Below the pieces are notes generated by a model. It was given only the letters and a program-made list of their open reading frames with translations, made no database searches and was not told the DNA's origin. DNA of 42,086 bases from Algoriphagus marincola HL-49. Lineage in GTDB: Bacteria; Bacteroidota; Bacteroidia; Cytophagales; Cyclobacteriaceae. This document shows positions 16,270 through 24,155 of this stretch, in pieces. Where the stretch lies: the NCBI GenBank assembly GCA_001314815.1, contig LJXT01000013.1, forward strand, positions 1 to 42,086, given 5' to 3'. Positions within the stretch are counted from its first letter, which is position 1. Every line of letters begins with the position of its first letter. Made by a program: the position numbers and the translations under genes.

Positions 16270-16517
16270 CGATATTTCTCCTCCAAATACTCTTGATAAT
16301 CCTTTTTGTAGTCATAATCAGCTGGAATCCCTGAAGGAGAACTTAGGCTCTTTACAAAGGCAGAAATCGGAATTTGCTTAGCTTTTTCCTCTTTTGATGT
16401 AATCGATTTAAGGTAGGCCTCGATCAATTTTGATAAGCTGATTTGATGCTGACTGGCATAGGTTTTTGCCTTATCGATTACTTCTTTGTCTAGCTTTAAG
16501 GTGAGTTTTGTATCCAT
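16266..16517 (-). CDS. Antitoxin of the PIN toxin (ribbon-helix-helix type)
   Basis: The 83-residue protein starts MDTKLTLKLDKEVIDKAKTY, the short beta strand plus helix of a ribbon-helix-helix DNA-binding dimer of the DUF6364 kind. The C-terminal part (YDYKKDYQEYLEEKYR) is acidic and aromatic and probably wraps the toxin. The start at 16517 was chosen because longer versions (to 16628) add an unrelated hydrophobic stretch and would run over the operator repeats. It precedes the toxin with a 4-bp overlap, the standard antitoxin-first order, and should repress its own promoter. Confidence 0.82.
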   Translation of the reverse strand: MDTKLTLKLDKEVIDKAKTYASQHQISLSKLIEAYLKSITSKEEKAKQIPISAFVKSLSSPSGIPADYDYKKDYQEYLEEKYR

Positions 16518-16532
16518 TTCAAAATCGATTAT

Positions 16533-16565
16533 ACGTACAAAAATAATTATTTTAAACGTACAAAA
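16533..16565 (-). promoter_or_regulatory. Candidate operator/promoter of the vapBC pair
   Basis: The decamer ACGTACAAAA (plus strand) is repeated directly at 16533-16542 and 16556-16565, 23 bp apart. Read on the minus strand, the segment contains TTTTG, 15 nt, then TATTTTTG, a close fit to the Bacteroidota TTTG/TAnnTTTG boxes although the spacer is short. The repeats overlap these boxes 16 bp before the antitoxin ATG, as expected for autorepression by the antitoxin. Confidence 0.5.
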
Positions 16566-16666
16566 GAAAAAATATTTGGAGCCTTTACTTGCCAATAAAC
16601 TATATACCCAAGAAAAGCCTCCACTCAATGCTTAAAAATCTACCTTACCAATAAATTTATCCAAAG

Positions 16667-18166
16667 CTATGGTTTTTCATAAAGTCCGGTATCGCCCTTT
16701 TTCAATACCGTCTTCAAGCCCGACAAGACCTGAGGGTAAAAGGAAGCAATATTTTGGGTTTCGTTCGGGTCTTGAGTCAAATCGTAAAGTTCGAATTCCG
16801 GCGATTCAGATCGGAAATATTGCGTCAACCTATGAGTGGGCGTGCGTAAGGAAATCCCCTGATTGAAATAGCTGTAAGCCGTGTTACGCCAATTCTCCGA
16901 TTGAGGGTTTTGCATCAGACCCACCAGGCTTTTGCCATCCAAATCGGAATCGTCCGAGTTACCGGTCAAGTCCAAAAGTGTAGGATAAATATCCACGGTG
17001 CTAACGATTTGATCCACTTGAGCGGATTGGACTCCCGGTGCTTTGATCATCAATACGGAATGCAAGGCAGATTCGAATAGCGTATGCTTGCCCCACACAA
17101 GCTGATCGCCCAAGTGCCAGCCATGGTCTCCCCACAAGACAATCACCGTATTATCAGCCAAACCCAACCGCTCCAGTTCTTCCAAAACTTTCCCAATCTG
17201 CGCATCCACATAGCTCACTGCTGCCAAATATGCATGCTGGAGTTTGCGGGCATAGGAGTCTGAAACAGCCTGATCCAATCCAGCTTTTTCTTCACCCAAG
17301 GCATATTGATTGAATTCTCCGCTTCCGGTTAGGCTCGCTTTGGAAGAGCCTTCGGGGATAGCGGGAAATGGCGCGGGTGGTATTTCTTCCGGGTCATAAA
17401 GATCCCAGTATTTCTTAGGTGCAGTGAAAGGAAGGTGGGGTTTGAAAAAGCCTACTCCCAAGAAAAATGGCTGATCTTTGGCATTAAGTTCTTGAAGCTT
17501 CGCGATGGCGAGCTCGGCAGAAAGCCCGTCCACATAGCCCTTATCGGATACTTCTGACATTTCATAAGGTTTGACCTGTTTGCTTCGAGCTGTACGATTG
17601 CTTCCATCGGCATAGCCAAAAAAGGCATTGTGCCCTGTCTCCCACTTGCCGGGATTAAAGAGCATCTCATCCCAAGCCCCCGGCAGCTCGATCAAGTCGC
17701 TTTTCGGCTCGTCATATTCATAGACATAGCCATCGGGATGATGGGATATTTTTCCAATTCCCACGGTGTAATAGCCCTTTTCCCGGAAATCCTGAATAAA
17801 GGTTTTTCTTCGCTCAGACTCTGGTTTTCTCGCCAATTGATGCACCGCTGCCATATTGCTAAGGTCCTGACGGGATTGGGGAAGCTTTCCCACCAAAAGA
17901 CTATAACGCGACGCTCCACAAGTCGGAACGGTGACATAATGATTGGTGAAGAGGGAACTTTGACTAGCAAGGAGATCCATGTGCGGTGTGATCGCATAGG
18001 CTTTTCCATATGCCCCCAACTCCGGTCTCAGATCATCCACCGCAATAAAAAGCACATTGGGACGGGTGGATTGCTGAGCAATGCTTTGAAAAAGCAGCAT
18101 GAAATAAGAAACCAGTAATAAACTAATAATCTGTAAAAATTTACCTCTATGGTGGAAATCGGTCAT
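16667..18166 (-). CDS. Exported sulfatase (iduronate-2-sulfatase-like)
   Basis: Sulfatases remove sulfate esters from glycans using a formylglycine made from a Cys or Ser. The 499-residue protein has an N-terminal hydrophobic segment (about residues 11-30, ending SIAQQ), then NVLFIAVDDLRPELGAYG with the metal-binding Asp pair (44, 45). The modification site is TCGASRYSLLVG, with Cys83 in a C-x-A-S-R form rather than the commoner C-x-P-S-R. WGDHGWHLGDQ and WGKHTLFE are the conserved C-terminal blocks of the iduronate/choline-sulfatase-like group. The start at 18166 puts the basic residues directly before the membrane segment. It is divergent from the histidine decarboxylase gene. Confidence 0.9.
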   Translation of the reverse strand: MTDFHHRGKFLQIISLLLVSYFMLLFQSIAQQSTRPNVLFIAVDDLRPELGAYGKAYAITPHMDLLASQSSLFTNHYVTVPTCGASRYSLLVGKLPQSRQDLSNMAAVHQLARKPESERRKTFIQDFREKGYYTVGIGKISHHPDGYVYEYDEPKSDLIELPGAWDEMLFNPGKWETGHNAFFGYADGSNRTARSKQVKPYEMSEVSDKGYVDGLSAELAIAKLQELNAKDQPFFLGVGFFKPHLPFTAPKKYWDLYDPEEIPPAPFPAIPEGSSKASLTGSGEFNQYALGEEKAGLDQAVSDSYARKLQHAYLAAVSYVDAQIGKVLEELERLGLADNTVIVLWGDHGWHLGDQLVWGKHTLFESALHSVLMIKAPGVQSAQVDQIVSTVDIYPTLLDLTGNSDDSDLDGKSLVGLMQNPQSENWRNTAYSYFNQGISLRTPTHRLTQYFRSESPEFELYDLTQDPNETQNIASFYPQVLSGLKTVLKKGDTGLYEKP

Positions 18167-18329
18167 TTTTGAGAAACTAAGTTCTAAACAAAATACTGCT
18201 ATCAATCGAGACGGAAAAGCCCCTCATCAATTAATACCATTTAAATTTCACAAAAGAGGCAACTCAGAAAACAAGATGGTTTGCCGGGCACTTTGCTAAT
18301 TCTATCAAATACTCAGACCTTTGTGAACG

Positions 18330-19508
18330 ATGAGAATAGAGACCCAAGCACAATATGAAGCCCAAACTGCCGCAGAGATTCGCCTGGCTGAATTTCTGGC
18401 TGAGCAAATCAGAAATTCTGTGACCTATTTTGGTTACCCTGAAATTCCCCAAAACAATGACCTCGCCATTCTAGGCATAAGCGGCCTCGCCAAATTGCAC
18501 CTCAACAATGCCGGCGACCCCTCGATTCATGGAAATTCAAAAATGCATACGAAGGAGTTTGAAAAGGAGGTATTGGCCTTTGTGGCAGATTTGTATGAAT
18601 TAGAAAATCACTGGGGATATATCACAAGCGGTGGTACTGAGGGAAACCTATACGGGGCTTACATGGGAAGAGATTACTTCAAGCTTCAAGAAAAGGAACC
18701 CTATTTTTTATTCTCAGAATCGAGTCATTACTCCATTCCAAAAAACGCTCACTTACTGGATATCAAACAAGAAAAGATACAAAGTCAGGCGTCAGGCGAG
18801 ATGAGCTATGAGCATCTCAGAAAGGTAATTGCAGAAATTCATGCTATTCATTCCAATTATGGATTGATCATCAACCTGAACATCGGTACGACCATGACAG
18901 GGGGGATGGATCAATTAAGTGAGGTGCAAAAAGTCCTGAGAGAACTGGGAATAGAGCAAGAAAACGTCTTCCTCCATGCCGATGCAGCATTGATGGGTTT
19001 TATTTATCCTTTCCTGGAAAGCAAGGAAGACCTCTTTCAAAATGGTCTAAGCAGTATCGCCATCTCTGGGCACAAGTTTCCGGGAACGATCCATCCATGC
19101 GGCATTTTCCTTTCCTCCAAGGAACTGCAGGACAAAACCTTCAAAAAGTCAAGCTGGGTCCCTTACCTGGAGGTGCATGATACCACTATCAGCGGTTCGA
19201 GAAATGGATTTCTAGCCATCAACTTCTGGTATATTATTCAAAAAAAGGGAATCGAAGGATTCAAAAGAGAAGCTGAAACCTGCATAGAGAATGCTAACTA
19301 TCTGTATGAGAAATTGAAGTCTTTCAATTATCCAGATGTAGCCTATAATCCTAATCAGATCATCGTCACCTTCAAAAAACCACAAGATGCCATCGTCAAA
19401 AAATATCAATTGGCGACGCAGGAGGACAAGGCCCACGTGGTAGTCATGCAGCACATCAATCGTCATAAAATCGACGAATTTTGTGCCGTACTTCAAGAAA
19501 GTATATAA
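18330..19508 (+). CDS. PLP-dependent histidine decarboxylase-like enzyme
   Basis: The 392-residue protein belongs to the group II PLP decarboxylases, closest in motif to bacterial histidine decarboxylase (EC 4.1.1.22), which makes histamine. Seen are ITSGGTEGNLYG (phosphate-binding loop, about 98-109), SSHYS with the cofactor-stacking His133, HADAA with Asp218 that bonds the pyridine nitrogen, and SGHKFPG with the PLP lysine Lys249. Length matches this family. Related enzymes decarboxylate serine, so the substrate is likely but not proven. It is cytosolic, with no antiporter or siderophore genes beside it, so it could serve acid resistance or supply an amine for another pathway. Confidence 0.82.
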   Translation: MRIETQAQYEAQTAAEIRLAEFLAEQIRNSVTYFGYPEIPQNNDLAILGISGLAKLHLNNAGDPSIHGNSKMHTKEFEKEVLAFVADLYELENHWGYITSGGTEGNLYGAYMGRDYFKLQEKEPYFLFSESSHYSIPKNAHLLDIKQEKIQSQASGEMSYEHLRKVIAEIHAIHSNYGLIINLNIGTTMTGGMDQLSEVQKVLRELGIEQENVFLHADAALMGFIYPFLESKEDLFQNGLSSIAISGHKFPGTIHPCGIFLSSKELQDKTFKKSSWVPYLEVHDTTISGSRNGFLAINFWYIIQKKGIEGFKREAETCIENANYLYEKLKSFNYPDVAYNPNQIIVTFKKPQDAIVKKYQLATQEDKAHVVVMQHINRHKIDEFCAVLQESI

Positions 19509-19601
19509 AACAGATGATGATCTGCAATAATGCCGGTTGGCTTTTTTCTTTAAAATCTTGTGAGAAGCAGGAAGCTGGGAGAACGAAGAATCTTTACCAC
19601 G

Positions 19602-19640
19602 GTGAGTGCCCGCCTGACGGAAAGTCAGGTCCCCACTCAC
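19602..19640. repeat. GTGAGTG palindrome with a nested CCTGAC hairpin
   Basis: Outer arms GTGAGTG (19602-19608) and CACTCAC (19634-19640) enclose a second hairpin, CCTGAC/GTCAGG (19613-19618 and 19624-19629, loop GGAAA). The outer arms equal those of the simple palindrome 26 bp further on, and the inner hairpin resembles the CCTGCCT class at 811-829. It lies between two convergent genes. Confidence 0.65.
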
Positions 19641-19665
19641 GGTTTTAAAATCAAGCCCTTTGCCT

Positions 19666-19687
19666 CCGTGAGTGTCCTCACTCACGG
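19666..19687. repeat. Perfect palindrome CCGTGAGTG-TCCT-CACTCACGG
   Basis: A perfect 9-bp stem with a 4-nt loop. It is the uninterrupted form of the element at 19602-19640 and lies between convergent genes, where it may also end transcription, although no U-tract follows. Confidence 0.65.
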
Positions 19688-19717
19688 ATTTATCACAAAG
19701 CAAAGATTTGAATCCTT

Positions 19718-21082
19718 TTACCTACGAATCTGCCGGAAAGGAAAAACCACTGGAGACTCATTCCCATCTTTGCCCACTGCTGCAACTCCGAAGTAGTAGT
19801 TATCGATCACGATTCCTTCCAACGTATGCTCATTCACGCCTGAGACGTATACAAAATTATCCCATGTAGGGGAAGTCGTCAGTCGGAAGTAAATCTTGTA
19901 CCCGGCAATATTGGGATCATTGCTTTCTTCCCAAGCCAAGGTCGTGGAAGGGCGAACAGCTCCACCTATCCGCACATCCTTTGGTGCTGGAGGTGCCCAA
20001 GCCAAACCCGCAAGAGAAATAGCATTGACGGAGGTAAGCTTCTCTGCATAATCAAAATTTACCCCTTCAATCACATCTCCATAGGCGATTCCATCCTCTA
20101 CTCGGATATCCTGATGCTGACGATTGTAATTTTCATGCGCTTCCATGATTCTTACCCCGGCAAAACCCAGATCATTAAAGGGTCTGTGATGACCTCCTCT
20201 GCCAAATCGATCCAAACGGTAAATCATCATCGGGTTCATTTCTGGCATATAAGTTTTCACCTGCTTGTGGATATATCGGGCTAATTGACGGGAAATTCCA
20301 TCCACTTCCCCTCCTGTGAATCTTCTGGCTCTGCGCTCTTGTTCCGACTCGTTGGCGGGGGTTGGTTCGGAAAAAATCCGGAAAGTCCGATTATCAATGA
20401 CTCCATCGACCCCTTCGATATTCCCGATCATATCATTATTCAAAACTCCGACGATTTCCCAGCCATTTTCTTGTGCATATCGAGCCAAGCCAGCCCCACC
20501 AAAAAGGCCCTGCTCTTCGCCGGACAAACCTACGAAAGCTATGCTATGCTTAAATCTATATTTCGAAAGAACTCGTGCAGCCTCGATAGTCCCGGCCATA
20601 CCGGAGGCATTGTCATTGGCTCCGGGAGCGTCGATCTCGAAGTCCATCGTATTGGAGGCTCTGGAATCAATATCCCCGGACATGATCACGTGGGAGTTGG
20701 GATAATCCGTTCCCCGTAAAATAGCCACTACATTTACCACGTAAGCGTCTTTTGGCACTCGGCGATTGCCTTCTTTGGTCACCAAATCTCTTTGATAAAA
20801 GACTTCCAGACAGCCGCCGCATTCGGCAGAAATCTTGTCAAATTCTGCCTTGATCCATCTTCGGGCTGCTCCTATTCCACGTGTATCGGAAAGCGTATCA
20901 GAGAAAGTATTTCTTGTCCCAAATCCCGCCAATGTTCGAATATCGCTTTCTATCCGCTCCGAAGAGGTGTTCTCGATAATTTCATAAATTCGAGGATCCA
21001 GCTGCGGAGGTGCTTGCTGGGCGTGACTGATGCCAATAAAAACAAAAAGCAGTAGTGGTAATAGGTATCTGAATGATCTCAT
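19718..21082 (-). CDS. Secreted M28-family metallopeptidase with fibronectin-like C-terminal domain
   Basis: The 454-residue protein has a signal peptide (to about residue 21, SHAQQ), an M28 aminopeptidase domain (about 40-360) and a fibronectin type III-like domain at the end (about 365-450, with TTLAWEESNDPNIAGYKIYFR). Di-zinc motifs seen are GANDNASG (bridging Asp) and LSGEEQGLFGG (catalytic and metal Glu); HENYNRQHQD probably gives the last His. In the usual first-ligand motif (GHxDS) this protein has SGDIDS, Asp for His. M28 peptidases remove N-terminal residues or release peptides; here probably in the periplasm or outside. It is convergent with the decarboxylase gene. Confidence 0.88.
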   Translation of the reverse strand: MRSFRYLLPLLLFVFIGISHAQQAPPQLDPRIYEIIENTSSERIESDIRTLAGFGTRNTFSDTLSDTRGIGAARRWIKAEFDKISAECGGCLEVFYQRDLVTKEGNRRVPKDAYVVNVVAILRGTDYPNSHVIMSGDIDSRASNTMDFEIDAPGANDNASGMAGTIEAARVLSKYRFKHSIAFVGLSGEEQGLFGGAGLARYAQENGWEIVGVLNNDMIGNIEGVDGVIDNRTFRIFSEPTPANESEQERRARRFTGGEVDGISRQLARYIHKQVKTYMPEMNPMMIYRLDRFGRGGHHRPFNDLGFAGVRIMEAHENYNRQHQDIRVEDGIAYGDVIEGVNFDYAEKLTSVNAISLAGLAWAPPAPKDVRIGGAVRPSTTLAWEESNDPNIAGYKIYFRLTTSPTWDNFVYVSGVNEHTLEGIVIDNYYFGVAAVGKDGNESPVVFPFRQIRR

Positions 21083-21205
21083 GGAATGGTGATTTTAGAA
21101 TGGAAAGATCAGAAAAAGTGTAGTCCCGAGAAAAAGAAATCTATATAAGCGGATAATAAGTATTTCCTAGGTACAGCACTTATCAGTAAATCCGGAAAGC
21201 AATGT

Positions 21206-21433
21206 TCAATTTCTCCACAAATACGGAAAAAAAATATACTCTTCTTCTGCTACGATGGCATTAATGGCAGCCAAGGTGATCAACTTATCAACCGATACAG
21301 ATCAATCCAGCGCGTGCAAGGTATTTTTGAAGTTGCGGATCACCAACAGCAAAATCGGGATAATGACCAGAAAACTCAGAATTACCATCAGAGTCGCATT
21401 ATTACCGGCTTTGGAAGCGATCCCTGAGACCAT
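21206..21433 (-). pseudogene. Decayed fragment of the ccmB 3' end
   Basis: Read on the minus strand, these 76 codons match the last 75 residues and stop codon of the intact CcmB at 31481-32146. By hand alignment 59 of 75 residues agree without any frameshift, from MVSGIASKAGNNATLM to the end FPYLWRN. One Trp codon has become TGA (21302-21304). Upstream of 21433 the match weakens after a small deletion and is lost within about 30 bp, so the first two thirds of the gene are absent. The direction is the same as in the intact copy, 10 kb away. Confidence 0.85.
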
Positions 21434-21542
21434 GCTCGCCGGAAAGCCAAGAACCTTCAATAGGTAAAAAAAGCAAAACGCATGGAAATCCGAACTATCC
21501 TATCGGAGAGACGGAGCCATGCGTCCCGCTTAATGGATTGGA

Positions 21543-21965
21543 CTACGCATAGAACATAAAGCTAGCCACAATTACCCAAGCTCCAACGACAATTCCTACC
21601 ATTCCAAGTTTCCCTTGTAATGGGGCAAGCTTCTGAAGTAGTTGCTCTCCTTTTTCTTTTGCGTCATCATTCTTTGAAAGAAGGAGTTTATTGATCATTC
21701 CATAGCCAAGGAGAAATCCTAATACTGCCTGGATAGCTGAGCTCGCAATCCATGTGATCCACCAAATCGGCCAAGAAGTAAGCAGTCCCATATTCAAAAT
21801 TGCGCTGATGACTCCCCATACTCCCCAGAGACAAAATACCAGCCCGATCCAACCTTGGTAGGGGGTAATTTTATCGAGAAGTTCCTGTGCATTTGGCTTC
21901 TTAGAAAGCAAAAGGGAAGGGGCCGCCAAAATCCCCAAAATGATTAATGTGATTCCGTAAATCAT
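21543..21965 (-). CDS. Small inner-membrane protein with internal repeat
   Basis: The 140-residue product has about four hydrophobic helices (roughly 1-20, 38-60, 66-92, 118-139) and a charged loop around residues 96-112. Two segments resemble each other: [15 protein letters not shown] (about 29-43) and [15 protein letters not shown] (about 109-123). Each is followed by a membrane helix, suggesting an internal duplication of a two-helix unit. I recognise it only as an integral membrane protein of a kind seen in Bacteroidota; the function is unknown. It begins the run of minus-strand genes between the two ccmB copies. Confidence 0.7.
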   Translation of the reverse strand: MIYGITLIILGILAAPSLLLSKKPNAQELLDKITPYQGWIGLVFCLWGVWGVISAILNMGLLTSWPIWWITWIASSAIQAVLGFLLGYGMINKLLLSKNDDAKEKGEQLLQKLAPLQGKLGMVGIVVGAWVIVASFMFYA

Positions 21966-22109
21966 GATATTTGTTGTTTAGGTTTAACTTATTTTATTTT
22001 CACTACTGTTTCGTTTGTCAGGCAATACAAGGTTATTTGAGCTTTTTTTGCTCAATTTTTGATAATTATTAAAGTGTTCGAATTGATTTATTTGAATTAT
22101 AAATCGGTG

Positions 22110-22808
22110 CTACCGGAGGTTTTCGCGAATCAGAAAATTACTCCATTGGTCTTGGTCATTTGGTACTTCAAAGTCCATTTTGTAAGGGAAGTGCCTTCTT
22201 TCAAATTGGAGGTACCCGAAAAATTGAAACTCCTGTCCGCTCGAATTTTTAAATTCCCTAATCCCAAATGGCATATAACCCTCTAGCTTTCCATAGATCG
22301 ATTCCAGCTCTTTGATTTTTTCAGGCCAATTTTCCCGGTAGGCTGGGTAATTTCTATCAGGATCTTTCATGGCTAGCACTCCATCAAAATCCTGCTTGAT
22401 GAGCATCTCAGAGTATTTTTTGAAGAGGGCAGCTTTCTGACTTACCTCTTGGAGAATTTCAGAATTGTAGGAGTAGGTGGCTGTTTGACCTTTGGTGGTC
22501 TTCAGATTGACTACTACTCCATCCACTTGATTGCGATCCTGATCACTCAATCCTTCAAAGGCCAGATTTGCAATATTGGATGCCGTTAATTTTGGAGTCA
22601 GGCTATCTATGATTGGACTGTCCTGAACGCTAATTTCATATACAGTCAGCCCATCTCCATAAGGACCTATGCCACCTGTAACCAAGGCCTGATAAATAGA
22701 AGCAATGTATTTATCACCATTATCTTCTAGTTTTTTGGGACAACCTGAAAGAAGAAGAATCAGGGGAATAATTGTCAATCCCAGCAAATTTTTTTTATAA
22801 ACTTTCAT
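22110..22808 (-). CDS. Hypothetical lipoprotein, paralogue of the next gene
   Basis: The 232-residue product begins with a lipoprotein signal (ILLLSGC, Cys23 from the ATG at 22808, chosen for this reason; a longer frame reaches 22847). The mature protein has the same layout as the upstream neighbour: a VQDSPIIDSLTPKLTASNIANL block, a central YSYNSEI block, and a C-terminal YGKLEGYMPFG...FQFFGYLQFERRHFPYKMDF block ending with a DQDQWSNFLI motif. No family is recognised. Cys23 and the signal suggest an outer-membrane or periplasmic location. It follows its paralogue after 11 bp and is surely cotranscribed with it. Confidence 0.75.
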   Translation of the reverse strand: MKVYKKNLLGLTIIPLILLLSGCPKKLEDNGDKYIASIYQALVTGGIGPYGDGLTVYEISVQDSPIIDSLTPKLTASNIANLAFEGLSDQDRNQVDGVVVNLKTTKGQTATYSYNSEILQEVSQKAALFKKYSEMLIKQDFDGVLAMKDPDRNYPAYRENWPEKIKELESIYGKLEGYMPFGIREFKNSSGQEFQFFGYLQFERRHFPYKMDFEVPNDQDQWSNFLIRENLR

Positions 22809-22819
22809 AGCAGGAACTA

Positions 22820-23488
22820 TCAATTTTGAATAGAAAAACCCAGCCACTGATCCTCTTCCTCGCGGGTATCCAAGTAGAAGAAATAAGGGATCTTTTGCTC
22901 ACCAAAATTCAAAAAAGCCTGAAACTGATAGGCTCGCCCGGATTGTCCTCCCACCTCAGCAAGTCCAAACGTTTCATATCCCTGCAATGGTCCATATTTT
23001 TCCTCTAGAACCTCAATCTTTTGTTCTAAGAGGGGAGCAATGCCCTGCTTCACAGCTTCCGTATTTCGTCGCTGATCCAAAAGCTCAAATTGTCGATTGA
23101 GCAAAGCAAACGATAGCTGATCAAAGACTTTCGCCTTTTCATATACCCCTTTCATAAACGGTACTTCATAGGTGAAACTCTGCGTGAGTTGCCCGGATTT
23201 TTTAAATTCAATATCGATCTCAGGAATATTAGTGCGCTCTTCTTCATCCAGCTCAGAATAAGTCATCAGGGCCATATTGGCGGTGGTAATATTGGGATGA
23301 AGTGTATCCAGTATAGGGGTCTGTTCTACAGATATTTTGATAAAGGGATCTCCATTTTCTCTATGCAAAACTTCTTTGGTCAAGGTAGTCTCATAGGTTT
23401 TTTCAATGGTCGGCTTCAAGCCTGTTTCTGATTCGCCACCGCACGCGACTATCCCGGCGAGTATGGCGATACTTGCTATTTTTTTCAT
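22820..23488 (-). CDS. Hypothetical lipoprotein, paralogue of the following gene
   Basis: The 222-residue product has a short lipoprotein signal MKKIASIAILAGIVAC (Cys16). It parallels the 22110 protein along its length: VEQTPILDTLHPNITTANMAL against VQDSPIIDSLTPKLTASNIANL, YGPLQGYETFG against YGKLEGYMPFG, and EEDQWLGFSI against DQDQWSNFLI. The C-terminal half resembles small beta-sandwich or cystatin-like lipoproteins, but no family can be named. The two genes arose by tandem duplication. They lie directly behind the response-regulator gene (25 bp), so they may be its targets or sensory partners. Confidence 0.75.
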   Translation of the reverse strand: MKKIASIAILAGIVACGGESETGLKPTIEKTYETTLTKEVLHRENGDPFIKISVEQTPILDTLHPNITTANMALMTYSELDEEERTNIPEIDIEFKKSGQLTQSFTYEVPFMKGVYEKAKVFDQLSFALLNRQFELLDQRRNTEAVKQGIAPLLEQKIEVLEEKYGPLQGYETFGLAEVGGQSGRAYQFQAFLNFGEQKIPYFFYLDTREEEDQWLGFSIQN

Positions 23489-23513
23489 TTTGTAAGAATC
23501 TTTGGTTGATAAA

Positions 23514-24155
23514 TTAATTTAGCAGATCATAGTCTAGGGCCATTTTTACCAATCCGACGGTATTTCGAGCTCCTGTCTTGATGAGCATATTTCTCCGGTG
23601 GGTTTCCACCGTACCGAAACTTATAAAGAGTTTTTCGGCGATTTCCTGGGTGGTGCACTCATCCATGATAAGCCGAAGCACTTCTTTTTCTCTCCTTGAG
23701 AGTTTGGGTATGACCGTTTGTTCCTTTTCATTAGAATGATTGGTCACACTATTAATTATTATTTCATTGACGACCTCATCGAAATATCGCTTCCCAGCGT
23801 GTATGCTGGTAATCGCTTTGATAAGTTCCTCTTGTCCTGCATTTTTTAAGACGTAGCCTTTTGCCCCATGACTCAGCATCAGCTTGATCAGACTGGTCTC
23901 TTTATGCATGGAAATTGCAATCACCTTGGCATCAGGATTGGAGCTTAATAGTCGCTTAGTCGTCTCGATCCCATTCAAGCCCGGCATGTTGATGTCCATC
24001 AAGATCACATCCGGCTTCATCAGCTCAATCTGACCCAATGCCTCCTCTCCGTCCAGGGCGTGGCCTATCACGGAAATTTCAGGATGATTTTGGAGCAAAA
24101 GCATCAAACCCTCAATGACCATTTTGTGATCGTCCACAATGAATACAGTAATCAT
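23514..24155 (-). CDS. NarL/LuxR-type response regulator
   Basis: The 213-residue protein has a receiver domain (about residues 1-120) with the acidic pocket VDDH (Asp8, Asp9), the phosphoacceptor Asp54 in ILMDINMPG, and the conserved Lys in YVLKNAG. The LuxR-type helix-turn-helix domain (about 148-210) shows LSRREKEVLRLI and the recognition helix in SFGTVETHRRNML. It is the cognate partner of the histidine kinase gene, whose stop it overlaps by 4 bp (ATGA). Phosphorylation should lead to dimerisation and DNA binding. Its targets are probably among the exported-protein genes on both sides, but no site was identified. Confidence 0.92.
   Translation of the reverse strand: MITVFIVDDHKMVIEGLMLLLQNHPEISVIGHALDGEEALGQIELMKPDVILMDINMPGLNGIETTKRLLSSNPDAKVIAISMHKETSLIKLMLSHGAKGYVLKNAGQEELIKAITSIHAGKRYFDEVVNEIIINSVTNHSNEKEQTVIPKLSRREKEVLRLIMDECTTQEIAEKLFISFGTVETHRRNMLIKTGARNTVGLVKMALDYDLLN

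Noticed and set aside
19535..19552. GCC-GGTT-GGC followed by six T residues after the decarboxylase gene
   Set aside because: A 3-bp stem is not enough for an intrinsic terminator; the palindromes further on are better candidates.
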